DNA from: Mycobacterium sp.
Lineage (GTDB): Bacteria > Actinomycetota > Actinomycetes > Mycobacteriales > Mycobacteriaceae
Assembly (NCBI RefSeq): GCF_025933915.1
Contig: NZ_JAICZA010000023.1
Location: 1 to 43,921, forward strand
Length of the DNA stretch: 43,921 bases
Direction of reading: 5' to 3'
Below, in pieces: positions 16,009 to 23,729 of the stretch. The notes below the pieces were generated by a model that worked only from the letters and a program-made list of their open reading frames with translations, was not told the DNA's origin and made no database searches. How positions within the stretch are numbered: position 1 is the stretch's first letter; every line of letters starts with the position of its first letter. Both the position numbers and the translations under genes were made by a program.

Positions 16009-18003
16009 GTGAGCGATAGCGGGCCGCCCTCGCGGGCCGGGTCCTGGTTCGGCCCCTACCGGCTGGTGCGACTTCTGCGCCAGGGCGGCATGGGTGAGGT
16101 GTACGAGGCCGAGGACACCCGCAAGCACCGCATGGTGGCCCTGAAACTGATCTCGCAGCAGTTCTCGGGCAACTCGGAGTTCCGTGCCCGCCTGCAGCGC
16201 GAGGCCGATATCGCCGGACGGCTGACCGAACCGCATGTGGTGCCGATCCACGACTACGGCGAGATCGACGGGCGATTCTATGTGGACATGCGCCTCGTCG
16301 ACGGCGTCAATCTGGGCACGCTGTTGTACCGGGACGGGCCACTGGCCCCACCGCGGGCGATCGCCATCATTCGCCAGGTCGCCGCCGCGCTGGACGCCGC
16401 GCACGCCGCCGGGGTGACGCACCGCGATGTCACACCGGGAAACATTCTGGTCACCCCCAGCGATTTCGCCTACCTGGCGGACTTCGGCATCGCGCGGGCC
16501 GCGACCGATCCGGGGCTGACACAGGTCGGGACCGCCATCGGCACGTACTACTACATGGCCCCGGAACGATTCACCGACGATACGGTCACCCACAGCGCCG
16601 ACATCTATTCGCTCGCATGCGTTTTGAGTGAATGCCTGACCGGTTCGCCGCCATATCGGGCCGACACCGTCGAACGGTTGGTCGCCGCGCATCTGACGAA
16701 GACGGCCACTCCGCCCAGCCAGTTGCGTCCCGGCGCGTTTCCGCCCGCCTTGGATCAGGTGATCGCCAGGGGCATGGCCAAAAATCCCGAGGAGCGTTAT
16801 CGGACCGCCGGCGAATTCGCCGCCGCCGCCCACGACGCGCTGACCACGTCCGAGCAGCTGAAGGCCAGCACGATTCTGCGCGAGGGGGAAAACGCGGCCC
16901 AGCGCGCGGAGGCATCGGCTCACCGCCCGGAGCGCGAGCCGCACTCCGGCCCCCCGTGGCCCGGCGCGGAGACCATGGCGGGTCCGGTGGCGTCGAGTAC
17001 GGGCGGTACCGGTTGGTCGGAGCGCTCCGGCCATAACCCGTCGCTGATTCGCCCCGCCCCAACGACATTCGGCCACGCCTACGGGCCCGAGCCCGACTTC
17101 GGGAGGCCCGCTGTGCCGATCGACAGCAAACGAAGGCAGTGGATCATCGTCGGCGCCATCGCGCTCGTCGCCCTCGTCGCTTTCATCGTGGCGGTCGCCG
17201 GTTATTTGTCCACGCGGTCCTCGGGGCCGCCAGAGCAGGCGTCCGGTCAAAGTGTGTTGCCCTTCAACGGCATTGACTTCCGCCTCTCCCCGGGCGGGGT
17301 GGCGCTGGACGGCGCCGGCGACGTCTACGTCACCAGCGAAGGCATGTACGGCCGGGTGGTGAAGTTGTCGGCCGGTTCGAACGCCACCACGGTGCTGCCG
17401 TTCCACGGGCTCTACCAGCCACAGGGGCTGGCCGTCGACGGTGCGGGCACGGTGTACGTCGCCGACTTCAACAACCGGGTGGTCAGTCTGGCCGCGGGCT
17501 CCAACGACCAGAAGGTGCTGCCGTTCACCGGTCTGAGCTATCCCGAGGGTGTCGCGGTCGACAGCCAGGGCAGCGTGTACGTCGCCGACCGCGGCAACAG
17601 CAGGGTGGTGAAGCTGGCGGCGGGAGCCAAGACGCAGACCGAGCTGCCGTTCTCCGGACTCAACAACCCCGACGGCGTGGCCGTCGACGCCGCGGGCACC
17701 GTCTACGTCGCCGACACCGACAACAACAGGATCGTGAAGCTCGATGCCAATTCAAATACCCAGGCGGAGTTGCCGTTTCAAAACATCTCGGTGCCGTGGG
17801 GCATCGCGGTGGACAACAGCGGCACCGTCTACGTCACCGAACACGACAAGAGTGACGTGGTGAAGTTCCCGGCGGGCTCGAACACGCCGACCGTCCTGCC
17901 GTTCAACGGGCTCAACACGCCCTTGGCGGTGGTGGTCGACAAGGACCGTAGCGTCTACGTCGCCGACCGCGGCAACAACCGGGTGGTCAAGCTGACGCCG
18001 TGA
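16009..18003 (+). CDS. pknD: Transmembrane serine/threonine kinase PknD with NHL propeller sensor
   Basis: A 664-residue Hanks-type receptor kinase: cytoplasmic kinase domain (about 15-280), Pro/Ala-rich juxtamembrane linker, one membrane helix (about 378-400) and an extracellular six-bladed NHL beta-propeller with repeats of the form VLPFxGL..PxGVAVD..GxVYVAD. Length and layout match M. tuberculosis PknD. The ATP lysine K46 (VALK), catalytic D140 (HRD) and D158 (DFG) are present. Three positions differ from the canonical sequence: R24 replaces the first glycine of GxGxxG (RQGGMG), T142 replaces the catalytic-loop lysine (HRDVTPGN) and V173 replaces the middle Thr of the TQTGT activation loop. 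The start GTG follows CAAGGAGG. It forms an operon with pstS2, implying phosphate sensing. Activity may be altered, but the fold looks intact. Confidence 0.95.
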   Translation: MSDSGPPSRAGSWFGPYRLVRLLRQGGMGEVYEAEDTRKHRMVALKLISQQFSGNSEFRARLQREADIAGRLTEPHVVPIHDYGEIDGRFYVDMRLVDGVNLGTLLYRDGPLAPPRAIAIIRQVAAALDAAHAAGVTHRDVTPGNILVTPSDFAYLADFGIARAATDPGLTQVGTAIGTYYYMAPERFTDDTVTHSADIYSLACVLSECLTGSPPYRADTVERLVAAHLTKTATPPSQLRPGAFPPALDQVIARGMAKNPEERYRTAGEFAAAAHDALTTSEQLKASTILREGENAAQRAEASAHRPEREPHSGPPWPGAETMAGPVASSTGGTGWSERSGHNPSLIRPAPTTFGHAYGPEPDFGRPAVPIDSKRRQWIIVGAIALVALVAFIVAVAGYLSTRSSGPPEQASGQSVLPFNGIDFRLSPGGVALDGAGDVYVTSEGMYGRVVKLSAGSNATTVLPFHGLYQPQGLAVDGAGTVYVADFNNRVVSLAAGSNDQKVLPFTGLSYPEGVAVDSQGSVYVADRGNSRVVKLAAGAKTQTELPFSGLNNPDGVAVDAAGTVYVADTDNNRIVKLDANSNTQAELPFQNISVPWGIAVDNSGTVYVTEHDKSDVVKFPAGSNTPTVLPFNGLNTPLAVVVDKDRSVYVADRGNNRVVKLTP

Positions 18004-18006
18004 GGT

Positions 18007-19209
18007 TCAGGACGCGGGCTGCGGTGCGCCCAGATACTCGTCGGTGTGCTGCCCGAGGGCCGGGGGAGGGTCGGTGGCATCAGCGTCGAAGCTGGAATAG
18101 CGTGCGGGAGTGCGGATCACCGTGACCGCGCCCTCACCGTCGCCGACCGGCAGGGCGAGCTCGTTCTCGGCGAACAGCGCGGTGCCGACCACCTGCTTCC
18201 AGGTGTAGGCGTGGCAGGCCATCAGGCCGCCCTCCTGAAGCAGCCGGACCCATTCGTCGGCGGTCTTGGCGGCCAGCGCCGACTCGAGTTCCTCGGTCAG
18301 CTCCGGATAGTTGAGCGCCCGGGCGCGCTGGTCGATGAACCGCTCGTCGTCGCGCATGTCGGGCCGGCCGATGATCTCGCACAGCTTGTCCCAGTGCTTG
18401 GGCACGTACGCGCTGATCACCAGGTACCCGTCGGCCGCCCGGAACGCGTCCGATGGCTGGGTGGCGAACCCGACGCCCTTGCGCCGCTTGGGCTTTGCCG
18501 CCGAAGCCGATTCGCTCGGTTTGGGTTCCGCGTCCGGCTTGTTCAGGTGGATGGTCAGCTGACTGGCCTGCAGGCTGACCGCGACGTCATACATGGCGAC
18601 CCGCACGACGTCGGCCACCCCGTGGCGCTCACGGTTGAGCAGCGCGGCCAGCACCGCCTGGGCCAGCACGTGACCGCTGGCGGCGTCGACGAGCTGGAAC
18701 GGAATGATCTGGGGTTTGCCGCTGGGCGTGGGCATTCCGGTGGTCATGCCCGATTCGGCGGCGACCATCAGGTCGACGCCCGGCCGGCTGCCCTCCGGGC
18801 CGTTGCCGCCGTAGGCGGACAGGCGCGCGTAGATGAGTGTGGGATTGCGGGATTGCAGCTCGCCGGGGCCCAGGCCCATGCGTTCCATCACCCCGGGCCG
18901 AAACCCTTCCAGCACAACGTCCGCGGTGTCGACCAGCCGCAGGATCTGCTGCTTGGCCTCGTCGCTGCGCAGGTCCGCCATCACCGACTTCTTGCCCCGG
19001 TTGTGGGGCAGGAACAGGGTGGCCAGCGGCGGGCGGCCGGGAAGGACCGCGGTGATGTGGCGGGCCGCCTCGCCGGCGGGCGCCTCGACCTTGATGACCT
19101 CGGCTCCCAGGTCGGCCAGCACCTGTCCGGCCATCGGCCCGGCGATGTTCTGGGTGAAGTCGAGTACCCGGAATCCGTCAAGCGGCTTGGCGGGCTTGCT
19201 GTTTGGCAC
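18007..19209 (-). CDS. CaiB/BaiF (family III) CoA-transferase (Rv3272-like)
   Basis: A 400-residue protein close in length to M. tuberculosis Rv3272 (394). Family III CoA-transferases move CoA between carboxylic acids via an aspartyl-CoA thioester. Visible features are the N-terminal LDGFRVLDFTQNIAGPMAGQ, DLGAEVIKVEAP, the catalytic-Asp region SRPGVDLMVAAESGM (its Asp is in the nucleophile position), and the C-terminal domain with SAYVPKHWDKLCEIIGRPD. An internal low-complexity insert (AEPKPSESASAAKPKRRKG) is unusual for the family. The GTG start at 19209 is 14 bases after the methyltransferase stop, so the two share a transcript. Its stop is only 3 bases from the convergent pknD stop. The acid substrate cannot be read from the sequence. 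Confidence 0.9.
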   Translation of the reverse strand: MPNSKPAKPLDGFRVLDFTQNIAGPMAGQVLADLGAEVIKVEAPAGEAARHITAVLPGRPPLATLFLPHNRGKKSVMADLRSDEAKQQILRLVDTADVVLEGFRPGVMERMGLGPGELQSRNPTLIYARLSAYGGNGPEGSRPGVDLMVAAESGMTTGMPTPSGKPQIIPFQLVDAASGHVLAQAVLAALLNRERHGVADVVRVAMYDVAVSLQASQLTIHLNKPDAEPKPSESASAAKPKRRKGVGFATQPSDAFRAADGYLVISAYVPKHWDKLCEIIGRPDMRDDERFIDQRARALNYPELTEELESALAAKTADEWVRLLQEGGLMACHAYTWKQVVGTALFAENELALPVGDGEGAVTVIRTPARYSSFDADATDPPPALGQHTDEYLGAPQPAS

Positions 19210-19223
19210 GGTGGTTGCCTCCT

Positions 19224-20138
19224 TTAACGAGCCGTGTTCAGCACCGCGGTGCAGTAGTAGTTCTGGGCGAAGGGTGCGTCCGGGTCGGTCGATTGCAACG
19301 GCAGCCCGTTGTTGGCCAGCATCTGATTCAGCGGGGTGCGAACGGGTTGCCAGCCCCGCCGCTGCAGATAGGCCGCCACGTCATTGCGCCGGCCGGGGAA
19401 GCCGAGGTCGCCCAGGGCGATGTCGAGGCCGTTGCGCCGCCATTTTTCGCTCGCCGCGTTCAGCGCGTCCCCGTTGATGCCCGTATTCGCGAAGACCTCG
19501 GCCACCAACTGGCTGCCGTCGGCGGACAGCGCGGTGATGTTGTCCAGCAACCGATCCTGGGCCTGCGGCGGCAGGAAGCCGACCAGTCCCTCGGCGGCCC
19601 AGGCGGCGGGCCGCTCGGCGTCGAAGCCGGCCTGTCGCAGTGCCGAGGGCCAGTCGTGGCGCAGGTCGACCGGAACGGTGCGCACCTCGGCCGTCGGCCG
19701 TGCGCCGAGTTCGGCGACGGTGGCGGCCTTGAATTCGAGGACCTGCGGCTGGTCGATCTCGAACACCGTGGTGCCCGCGGCCCAGGGCAGGCGATAGGCG
19801 CGGGCGTCCAGACCGGAGGCCAGGATGACCACCTGGTGGATACCGGCGGCCCCCGCCTCGGCGAAGAACGCATCGATGTACCGGGTGCGGGCGGCCAGCA
19901 TGTCGGTCATACGTTGCATGCCCCAGGGGGCGCCGGGCACGTCGACGTCGGCCGAGTCGAGTTCGCCGGCGGCCCACCGGGTCATGAAGTCGACACCGAC
20001 GGCGCGCACCAGCGGCTCCGCGAACCGATCGTCGATCAGCCCGTCCCGGGTGGCCCGGGCCCGCCCCGCGGCGACCATGGTGGCGGTCGCCCCCACGCTG
20101 GTCGCGAGGTCCCAGGTGTCGTCGTCGGTGCGCGCCAT
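19224..20138 (-). CDS. SAM-dependent methyltransferase, TIGR00027/UPF0677 family
   Basis: A 304-residue protein of a family strongly expanded in mycobacteria. It opens with the hallmark [16 protein letters not shown] and has the SAM-binding beta1 motif [17 protein letters not shown], the acidic residue in [13 protein letters not shown] and [11 protein letters not shown]. The family resembles leucine carboxyl methyltransferases, but most mycobacterial members have no known substrate. I chose the ATG at 20138 because it begins the conserved N-terminus; the ORF extends 12 codons further upstream. It lies just upstream of the CoA-transferase in the same direction. M. tuberculosis has no such gene beside Rv3272, so it is an accessory addition here. 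Confidence 0.9.
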   Translation of the reverse strand: MARTDDDTWDLATSVGATATMVAAGRARATRDGLIDDRFAEPLVRAVGVDFMTRWAAGELDSADVDVPGAPWGMQRMTDMLAARTRYIDAFFAEAGAAGIHQVVILASGLDARAYRLPWAAGTTVFEIDQPQVLEFKAATVAELGARPTAEVRTVPVDLRHDWPSALRQAGFDAERPAAWAAEGLVGFLPPQAQDRLLDNITALSADGSQLVAEVFANTGINGDALNAASEKWRRNGLDIALGDLGFPGRRNDVAAYLQRRGWQPVRTPLNQMLANNGLPLQSTDPDAPFAQNYYCTAVLNTAR

Positions 20139-20295
20139 CGAGGAAATCCCTTCGGGTCTACTGGTTAGCCACAATAACTACCAACGCCGGGCCGCGACCC
20201 GCGGCCCGCTCGTAGCCGTGCCGGCGCCGCCGGCGAGGCGCGACACGGATCGATCACGGCCGGGTGTCGCCGCCCCCACCCCGCCGCGCGGTCGC

Positions 20296-20301
20296 TAACC
20301 T
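20296..20301 (+). promoter_or_regulatory. -10 element of a likely leaderless transcript for the CDF-like gene
   Basis: TAACCT ends 6 bases before the ATG at 20308 and no ribosome site intervenes, which fits transcription starting at the initiation codon. The remaining gap back to 20139 is shared with the divergent methyltransferase promoter, where I see no clear box. Confidence 0.5.
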
Positions 20302-20307
20302 GGCGCA

Positions 20308-20958
20308 ATGACCACTTCGGTCGCCACCGCGCGAGAATGCACGGCCCGGCACGACGCCGACTGGCGGCGCGGCGCGCAGTGGGCGCGCCGGCTGGCCTGG
20401 ATCAGCCTGGCCGTGGTGCTCGTCGAGGGTGTCGTCGGGCTGTGGCAGGGACTCTCGGTCGGCTCCGTCGCCCTGACGGGGTGGGCCCTGGGTGGCGCGT
20501 CGGAGGCGCTGGCCAGCGCCGTGGTGGTGTGGCGGTTCAGCGGTGCACGCACCTTTTCCGCCAGCGCAGAGCGGCGCGCACAACGCGGCGTCGCGGTGTC
20601 GTTCTGGCTGACCGCCCCCTACATCGCCGCCGAATCCATCCACCACCTGGCCGGTGAACACCGCGCCGAGACGTCGGTGATCGGTATCGGGCTGACCGCC
20701 CTGGCCTTGCTGCTCATGCCGGTGCTGGGCCGCGCCAACTACCGGCTGGGTGCGCGGTTGGGCTCGGGAGCCACCGAGGCCGAGGGAATCCAGAACTACC
20801 TGTGCGGCGCACAGGCCGCCGGGGTGCTGATCGGCCTTGCGGTGACGGCACTGTGGTCGAGCGCATGGTGGATCGACCCCGCGGTGGGACTCGCGATCGC
20901 GGGTGTTGCCGTGTGGCAGGGCGTTCGCGCCTGGCGCGGCGAGGAGTGCGGCTGCTGA
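20308..20958 (+). CDS. Cation-efflux (CDF)-like integral membrane protein (Rv3271c-like)
   Basis: A 216-residue membrane protein with about five or six helices that matches the position and size of M. tuberculosis Rv3271c, next to ctpC. The CDF signatures survive in outline: SVALTGWALGGASEALASAV at helix 2 and the SAWWIDPAVGLAIAGVAVW motif near the end. The two HxxxD/DxxxD zinc-site clusters of true CDF exporters are largely replaced (for example EGIQNYLCGAQAAG where the second site should be), and the C-terminal cytoplasmic metal domain is absent. It ends in ECGC. It may be a metal-sensing or accessory protein of the neighbouring metal pump rather than a classical exporter; that is inference. 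A TAACCT box 6 bases upstream supports the ATG. Confidence 0.8.
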   Translation: MTTSVATARECTARHDADWRRGAQWARRLAWISLAVVLVEGVVGLWQGLSVGSVALTGWALGGASEALASAVVVWRFSGARTFSASAERRAQRGVAVSFWLTAPYIAAESIHHLAGEHRAETSVIGIGLTALALLLMPVLGRANYRLGARLGSGATEAEGIQNYLCGAQAAGVLIGLAVTALWSSAWWIDPAVGLAIAGVAVWQGVRAWRGEECGC

Positions 20959-20973
20959 AGGGGCGGTACGCGC

Positions 20974-23247
20974 TCACTTGCCGTTGATGACGCGCGGCGA
21001 CCCGCGGCGCCCGGCTTCGCCGCTTGTCGCGCTGTTGCGCGGCGCATCCAGCCGGTACCTGATCAGCCGGGAGCTGTTGGCCACCACCGCCACCGACGAC
21101 GCGTTGTGCAGGATCGCGGCCAGCACCGGGGACAGCGCGCCGCCGGCGCCGATGATCAGCCCGGCGGCATTGACGGCGATGGACATGCCGTAGTTCTCCC
21201 GGATGACGTCGACGGCGCGGGCGCCCAGGTCCCGCACGTCGAGCAGGCGATGCAGATCGTCGTTGGCCAGTGCCACGTCGGCGGTCTCCACGGCGACATC
21301 GGTTCCGGCCAGCCCCATCGCGATCCCGATGTCGGCGGCCGCCAGCGCGGGGGCGTCGTTGATACCGTCGCCGACCATGCCGACGACGAAGCCCTCGTCC
21401 TGCAGTTCGCGCACCGCCGCGAGTTTGTCCTCCGGCATCACCTCGGCGCGCCATTCGTCGATCCCGAGTTCGCCCGCCACCACCTCGGCGATGTCCGGGT
21501 GATCTCCGGTGAGCATCACGATCCGGCGAATACCATTGGCGCGCAGCTTCTTCAGCACCTCGGCGGCCTCCGGCCGCACCTCGTCGCGCAGGCTGATCAA
21601 CCCCACCAGCGTGCCGTCGACCGCGAGCAGCAGTGGCGTCTCGGCCTGGCGGCGCAGCTTGTCCACCCAGTCCGACGCCTTCTTGGACACCTTGACCTTT
21701 TCGGAGCGCAGCAGCCCGGGGCTGCCCAACAGCAGGGTCCGGCCGTCGGCCCAGGTCCGCATGCCCAGCCCGACCAGCACCTCGCACTCCTCATGCGGCG
21801 GAATGGTGATGTGGCGTTCCTCGGTCGAGCGGATCACCGCCTCGGCCAGTGGGTGGCGGGAGTGGATCTCTGAGCTGGCCGCATACGCCAGCACCTGCTC
21901 GGGTTGCCAATCCTTGTGCAGTGCAATGATATTGGTGACGACCGGCCGCCCGACCGTCAGCGTTCCGGTCTTGTCGAACACAACCGCGTCCACCCGGCCG
22001 GCCTGCTCGAGATGCGAACCGCCCTTGATCAAAATGCCGCGGCGCGCGCCGTTGCCGATCGCGGCGCTGATCGCCGTCGGGGTGGCCAGGCCCACCGCGC
22101 ACGGGCAGGCGATCAGCAGCATCGTCATCGCCCGGCGGACGTCGCCGGTGATCGCCAGCGTGATGGCCGAGACGATGAAGGAGGTGGGAACGAAACGGCG
22201 AGAGAAGTTTTCGCCGATGGTCTGGATCGGCGCCCGATCGTGCTGCGCCTCTTCGACCCGGCTGATGATGCGCCCGATCGTGGTCTGGCTGCCGACCGCG
22301 CTGGCCCGCACCACCAGGCGCCCGCGCACCACCACCGACCCGGCGTGCACCTGCGCGCCGACCACGACGCTGACCGGCAGATTCTCGCCGGTGATCGCGG
22401 ACTGGTTGACGACCGCCTCGCCATCGACCACCTCGCCGTCGACCGGTATCGCGACGTGGTCGTGCACCACCACGTCGTCGCCGATCTGCACGGTGTCGAT
22501 CGGCACCTGCACCTCGGCTTTGGGCCCGGGTGCCCCAGCAGGACCCGTCAGCCGGATCCACGCCGTGTCCTGGCTGCCGCGCAGCAGCTCGGAGATGGCC
22601 CGCCGCGTCCGGCGCAGCGTCAGATCCTGTAGGTACTCGCCGATGTTGAGCAGCCACAGCACCGTCAGCGCGACGACGTTCTCCCGCAGCACCAGGCTCG
22701 CCACGGTCGCCGCCGAGACCAGCGCGTCGGTCCCGGCCCTGCCCGAGCGCAACGAGCGCAGCGCGCCGCGCAGGAAGGGGTAGCCGGTGAAGACGGTGAC
22801 GCCGGTGGCGAACAGCCGCCCGCTCGGGCCGAGCAGCGGCGGTCGCGCGAACACGTAGCGGCGCACCCCGAGCAGGGCCAGCGCCGCGCCGCCGACGACC
22901 ATGCGCAGCACGTCGGCGTTGCGGATCTCCTCCGAATGCGGCGCGCGGGCGGGGATCAGCTCGGCGGCGACGTGTGCCGCGTCGCCGATGGCCGCCAGCA
23001 CAGAGTCCCGGTCGCAGCGCCGGGGCGAATACCAGACGACCACCGACCCGGTGCGCGGGTAGGCGTGCACCACGCGCACGCCCTCGCACTTGGCGACGGC
23101 CTCCTCGACCGCCACGGCGCGCCGGGAATCGGCGCGCACCCACCCGACCGAGACCCGCATGCGTCCGGCCGCATCCGAAACCACGTGCAGCGCAGCGTCG
23201 TGCGCCCGCGCCTCGTCTGCAACGTCGGAGACCAGGGCCAGGTCCAT
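20974..23247 (-). CDS. ctpC: Metal-transporting P1B-type ATPase CtpC
   Basis: An inner-membrane pump that exports a divalent metal; M. tuberculosis CtpC has been linked both to zinc resistance and to Mn2+ supply for secreted enzymes. The 757-residue protein has an N-terminal HMA-like domain without a CxxC pair, the actuator loop ITGENLPVS, the membrane metal motif C381-P-C383 (LIACPCAVG), the phosphorylated D425 in DKTGTLT, HP in SRHPLAEAV and GDGINDAPAL. It differs from the 718-residue M. tuberculosis protein by about 20 extra residues at each end: an N-terminal MDLALVSDVADEAR that loosely echoes the following LHVVSDAAGRMR, and a C-terminal basic tail after SSRLIRYRLD. The ATG at 23247 lies 7 bases behind pacL1; a GTG near LHVV would give the shorter form. 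Confidence 0.93.
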   Translation of the reverse strand: MDLALVSDVADEARAHDAALHVVSDAAGRMRVSVGWVRADSRRAVAVEEAVAKCEGVRVVHAYPRTGSVVVWYSPRRCDRDSVLAAIGDAAHVAAELIPARAPHSEEIRNADVLRMVVGGAALALLGVRRYVFARPPLLGPSGRLFATGVTVFTGYPFLRGALRSLRSGRAGTDALVSAATVASLVLRENVVALTVLWLLNIGEYLQDLTLRRTRRAISELLRGSQDTAWIRLTGPAGAPGPKAEVQVPIDTVQIGDDVVVHDHVAIPVDGEVVDGEAVVNQSAITGENLPVSVVVGAQVHAGSVVVRGRLVVRASAVGSQTTIGRIISRVEEAQHDRAPIQTIGENFSRRFVPTSFIVSAITLAITGDVRRAMTMLLIACPCAVGLATPTAISAAIGNGARRGILIKGGSHLEQAGRVDAVVFDKTGTLTVGRPVVTNIIALHKDWQPEQVLAYAASSEIHSRHPLAEAVIRSTEERHITIPPHEECEVLVGLGMRTWADGRTLLLGSPGLLRSEKVKVSKKASDWVDKLRRQAETPLLLAVDGTLVGLISLRDEVRPEAAEVLKKLRANGIRRIVMLTGDHPDIAEVVAGELGIDEWRAEVMPEDKLAAVRELQDEGFVVGMVGDGINDAPALAAADIGIAMGLAGTDVAVETADVALANDDLHRLLDVRDLGARAVDVIRENYGMSIAVNAAGLIIGAGGALSPVLAAILHNASSVAVVANSSRLIRYRLDAPRNSATSGEAGRRGSPRVINGK

Positions 23248-23254
23248 GGCGCGA

Positions 23255-23536
23255 TCAGTGCTCGTGGTCGTGGGTGTCGGCGATCGACGGCGTGGGCGCC
23301 TCCTCGCCGATACGTTCGCGGGCCTCGGCCATGACGTCGGCGAGCCGCAGCCGCGCCGACTCGGCGGCCTCCTCGGCCTTGCGGGTGCCGCGCAACCCCA
23401 GCTCGGCGGCCGACACCGCGGTCTCGTGCAGCGGCGCCTTGGCCACGGCCTTGCGCACCACCTCGTAGGCCGTCACTCCGACCAGCCCGGTGACGACCGT
23501 CCCCGCCGCCTTCGCCAAGAGCCCGTACACCGCCAT
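23255..23536 (-). CDS. pacL1: PacL1-type metal-binding P-ATPase accessory protein (Rv3269-like)
   Basis: A 93-residue protein, the same length as M. tuberculosis PacL1 (Rv3269), which binds zinc and works with CtpC as a membrane metallochaperone. An N-terminal hydrophobic helix (LLAKAAGTVVTGLVGVTAY, residues 6-24) is followed by an Ala/Glu-rich amphipathic helix (about 36-78) and a metal-binding C-terminus: D87-T-H89-D-H91-E-H93, ending at the final His. The M. tuberculosis protein ends with a similar Asp/His motif. I chose the ATG at 23536 after an AAAGGGTG ribosome site; the ORF reaches 19 codons further upstream but without homology. It lies 7 bases before ctpC, so pump and chaperone are translated together. 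Confidence 0.92.
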   Translation of the reverse strand: MAVYGLLAKAAGTVVTGLVGVTAYEVVRKAVAKAPLHETAVSAAELGLRGTRKAEEAAESARLRLADVMAEARERIGEEAPTPSIADTHDHEH

Positions 23537-23583
23537 TGCCGCACCCTTTCTCGTCGTCTCAGCGTTTAGCCCATGCTCGCTCG

Positions 23584-23615
23584 ACGTTAACATCGAAATA
23601 TTGCGATATCAATAT
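23584..23615 (-). promoter_or_regulatory. pacL1-ctpC promoter with inverted-repeat operator
   Basis: On the minus strand TTGATA (23607-23612) and TAACGT (23584-23589) are separated by exactly 17 bases, a credible -35/-10 pair about 50 bases upstream of pacL1. Overlapping the -35 and spacer is a perfect inverted repeat, ATATTG-N6-CAATAT (23598-23615). AT-rich 6-6-6 palindromes over a promoter are typical operators of small dimeric regulators such as ArsR/SmtB-type metal sensors, which fits control of a metal-efflux operon. Which regulator binds is unknown. The rest of the 23537-23729 gap shows no gene. Confidence 0.6.
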
Positions 23616-23729
23616 GTATTGGGGCCGGCGCCTGGCATCCCCGCCGCGGCCTCACCCCGGCGCGAGGGTGTGCAGATGTACGCCCTCGACGGCGCGTCGC
23701 CGGACGGACACGCACGCTCGGCGGGGGGC

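Noticed and set aside
14857..17406. An 849-codon open frame on the minus strand
   Set aside because: It runs antisense through pstS2 and pknD, has the Arg/Gly/Ala-rich composition of shadow frames in high-GC DNA and resembles no family I know.
6208..18006. A mobile element carrying the pst/signalling block
   Set aside because: I found no integrase, transposase, terminal repeats or tRNA gene at either edge, and base composition looks like the rest.
23640..23729. A small peptide gene on the plus strand in the pacL1 upstream region
   Set aside because: It has no ribosome site or homology and its frame continues antisense through the TIGR03089 gene.
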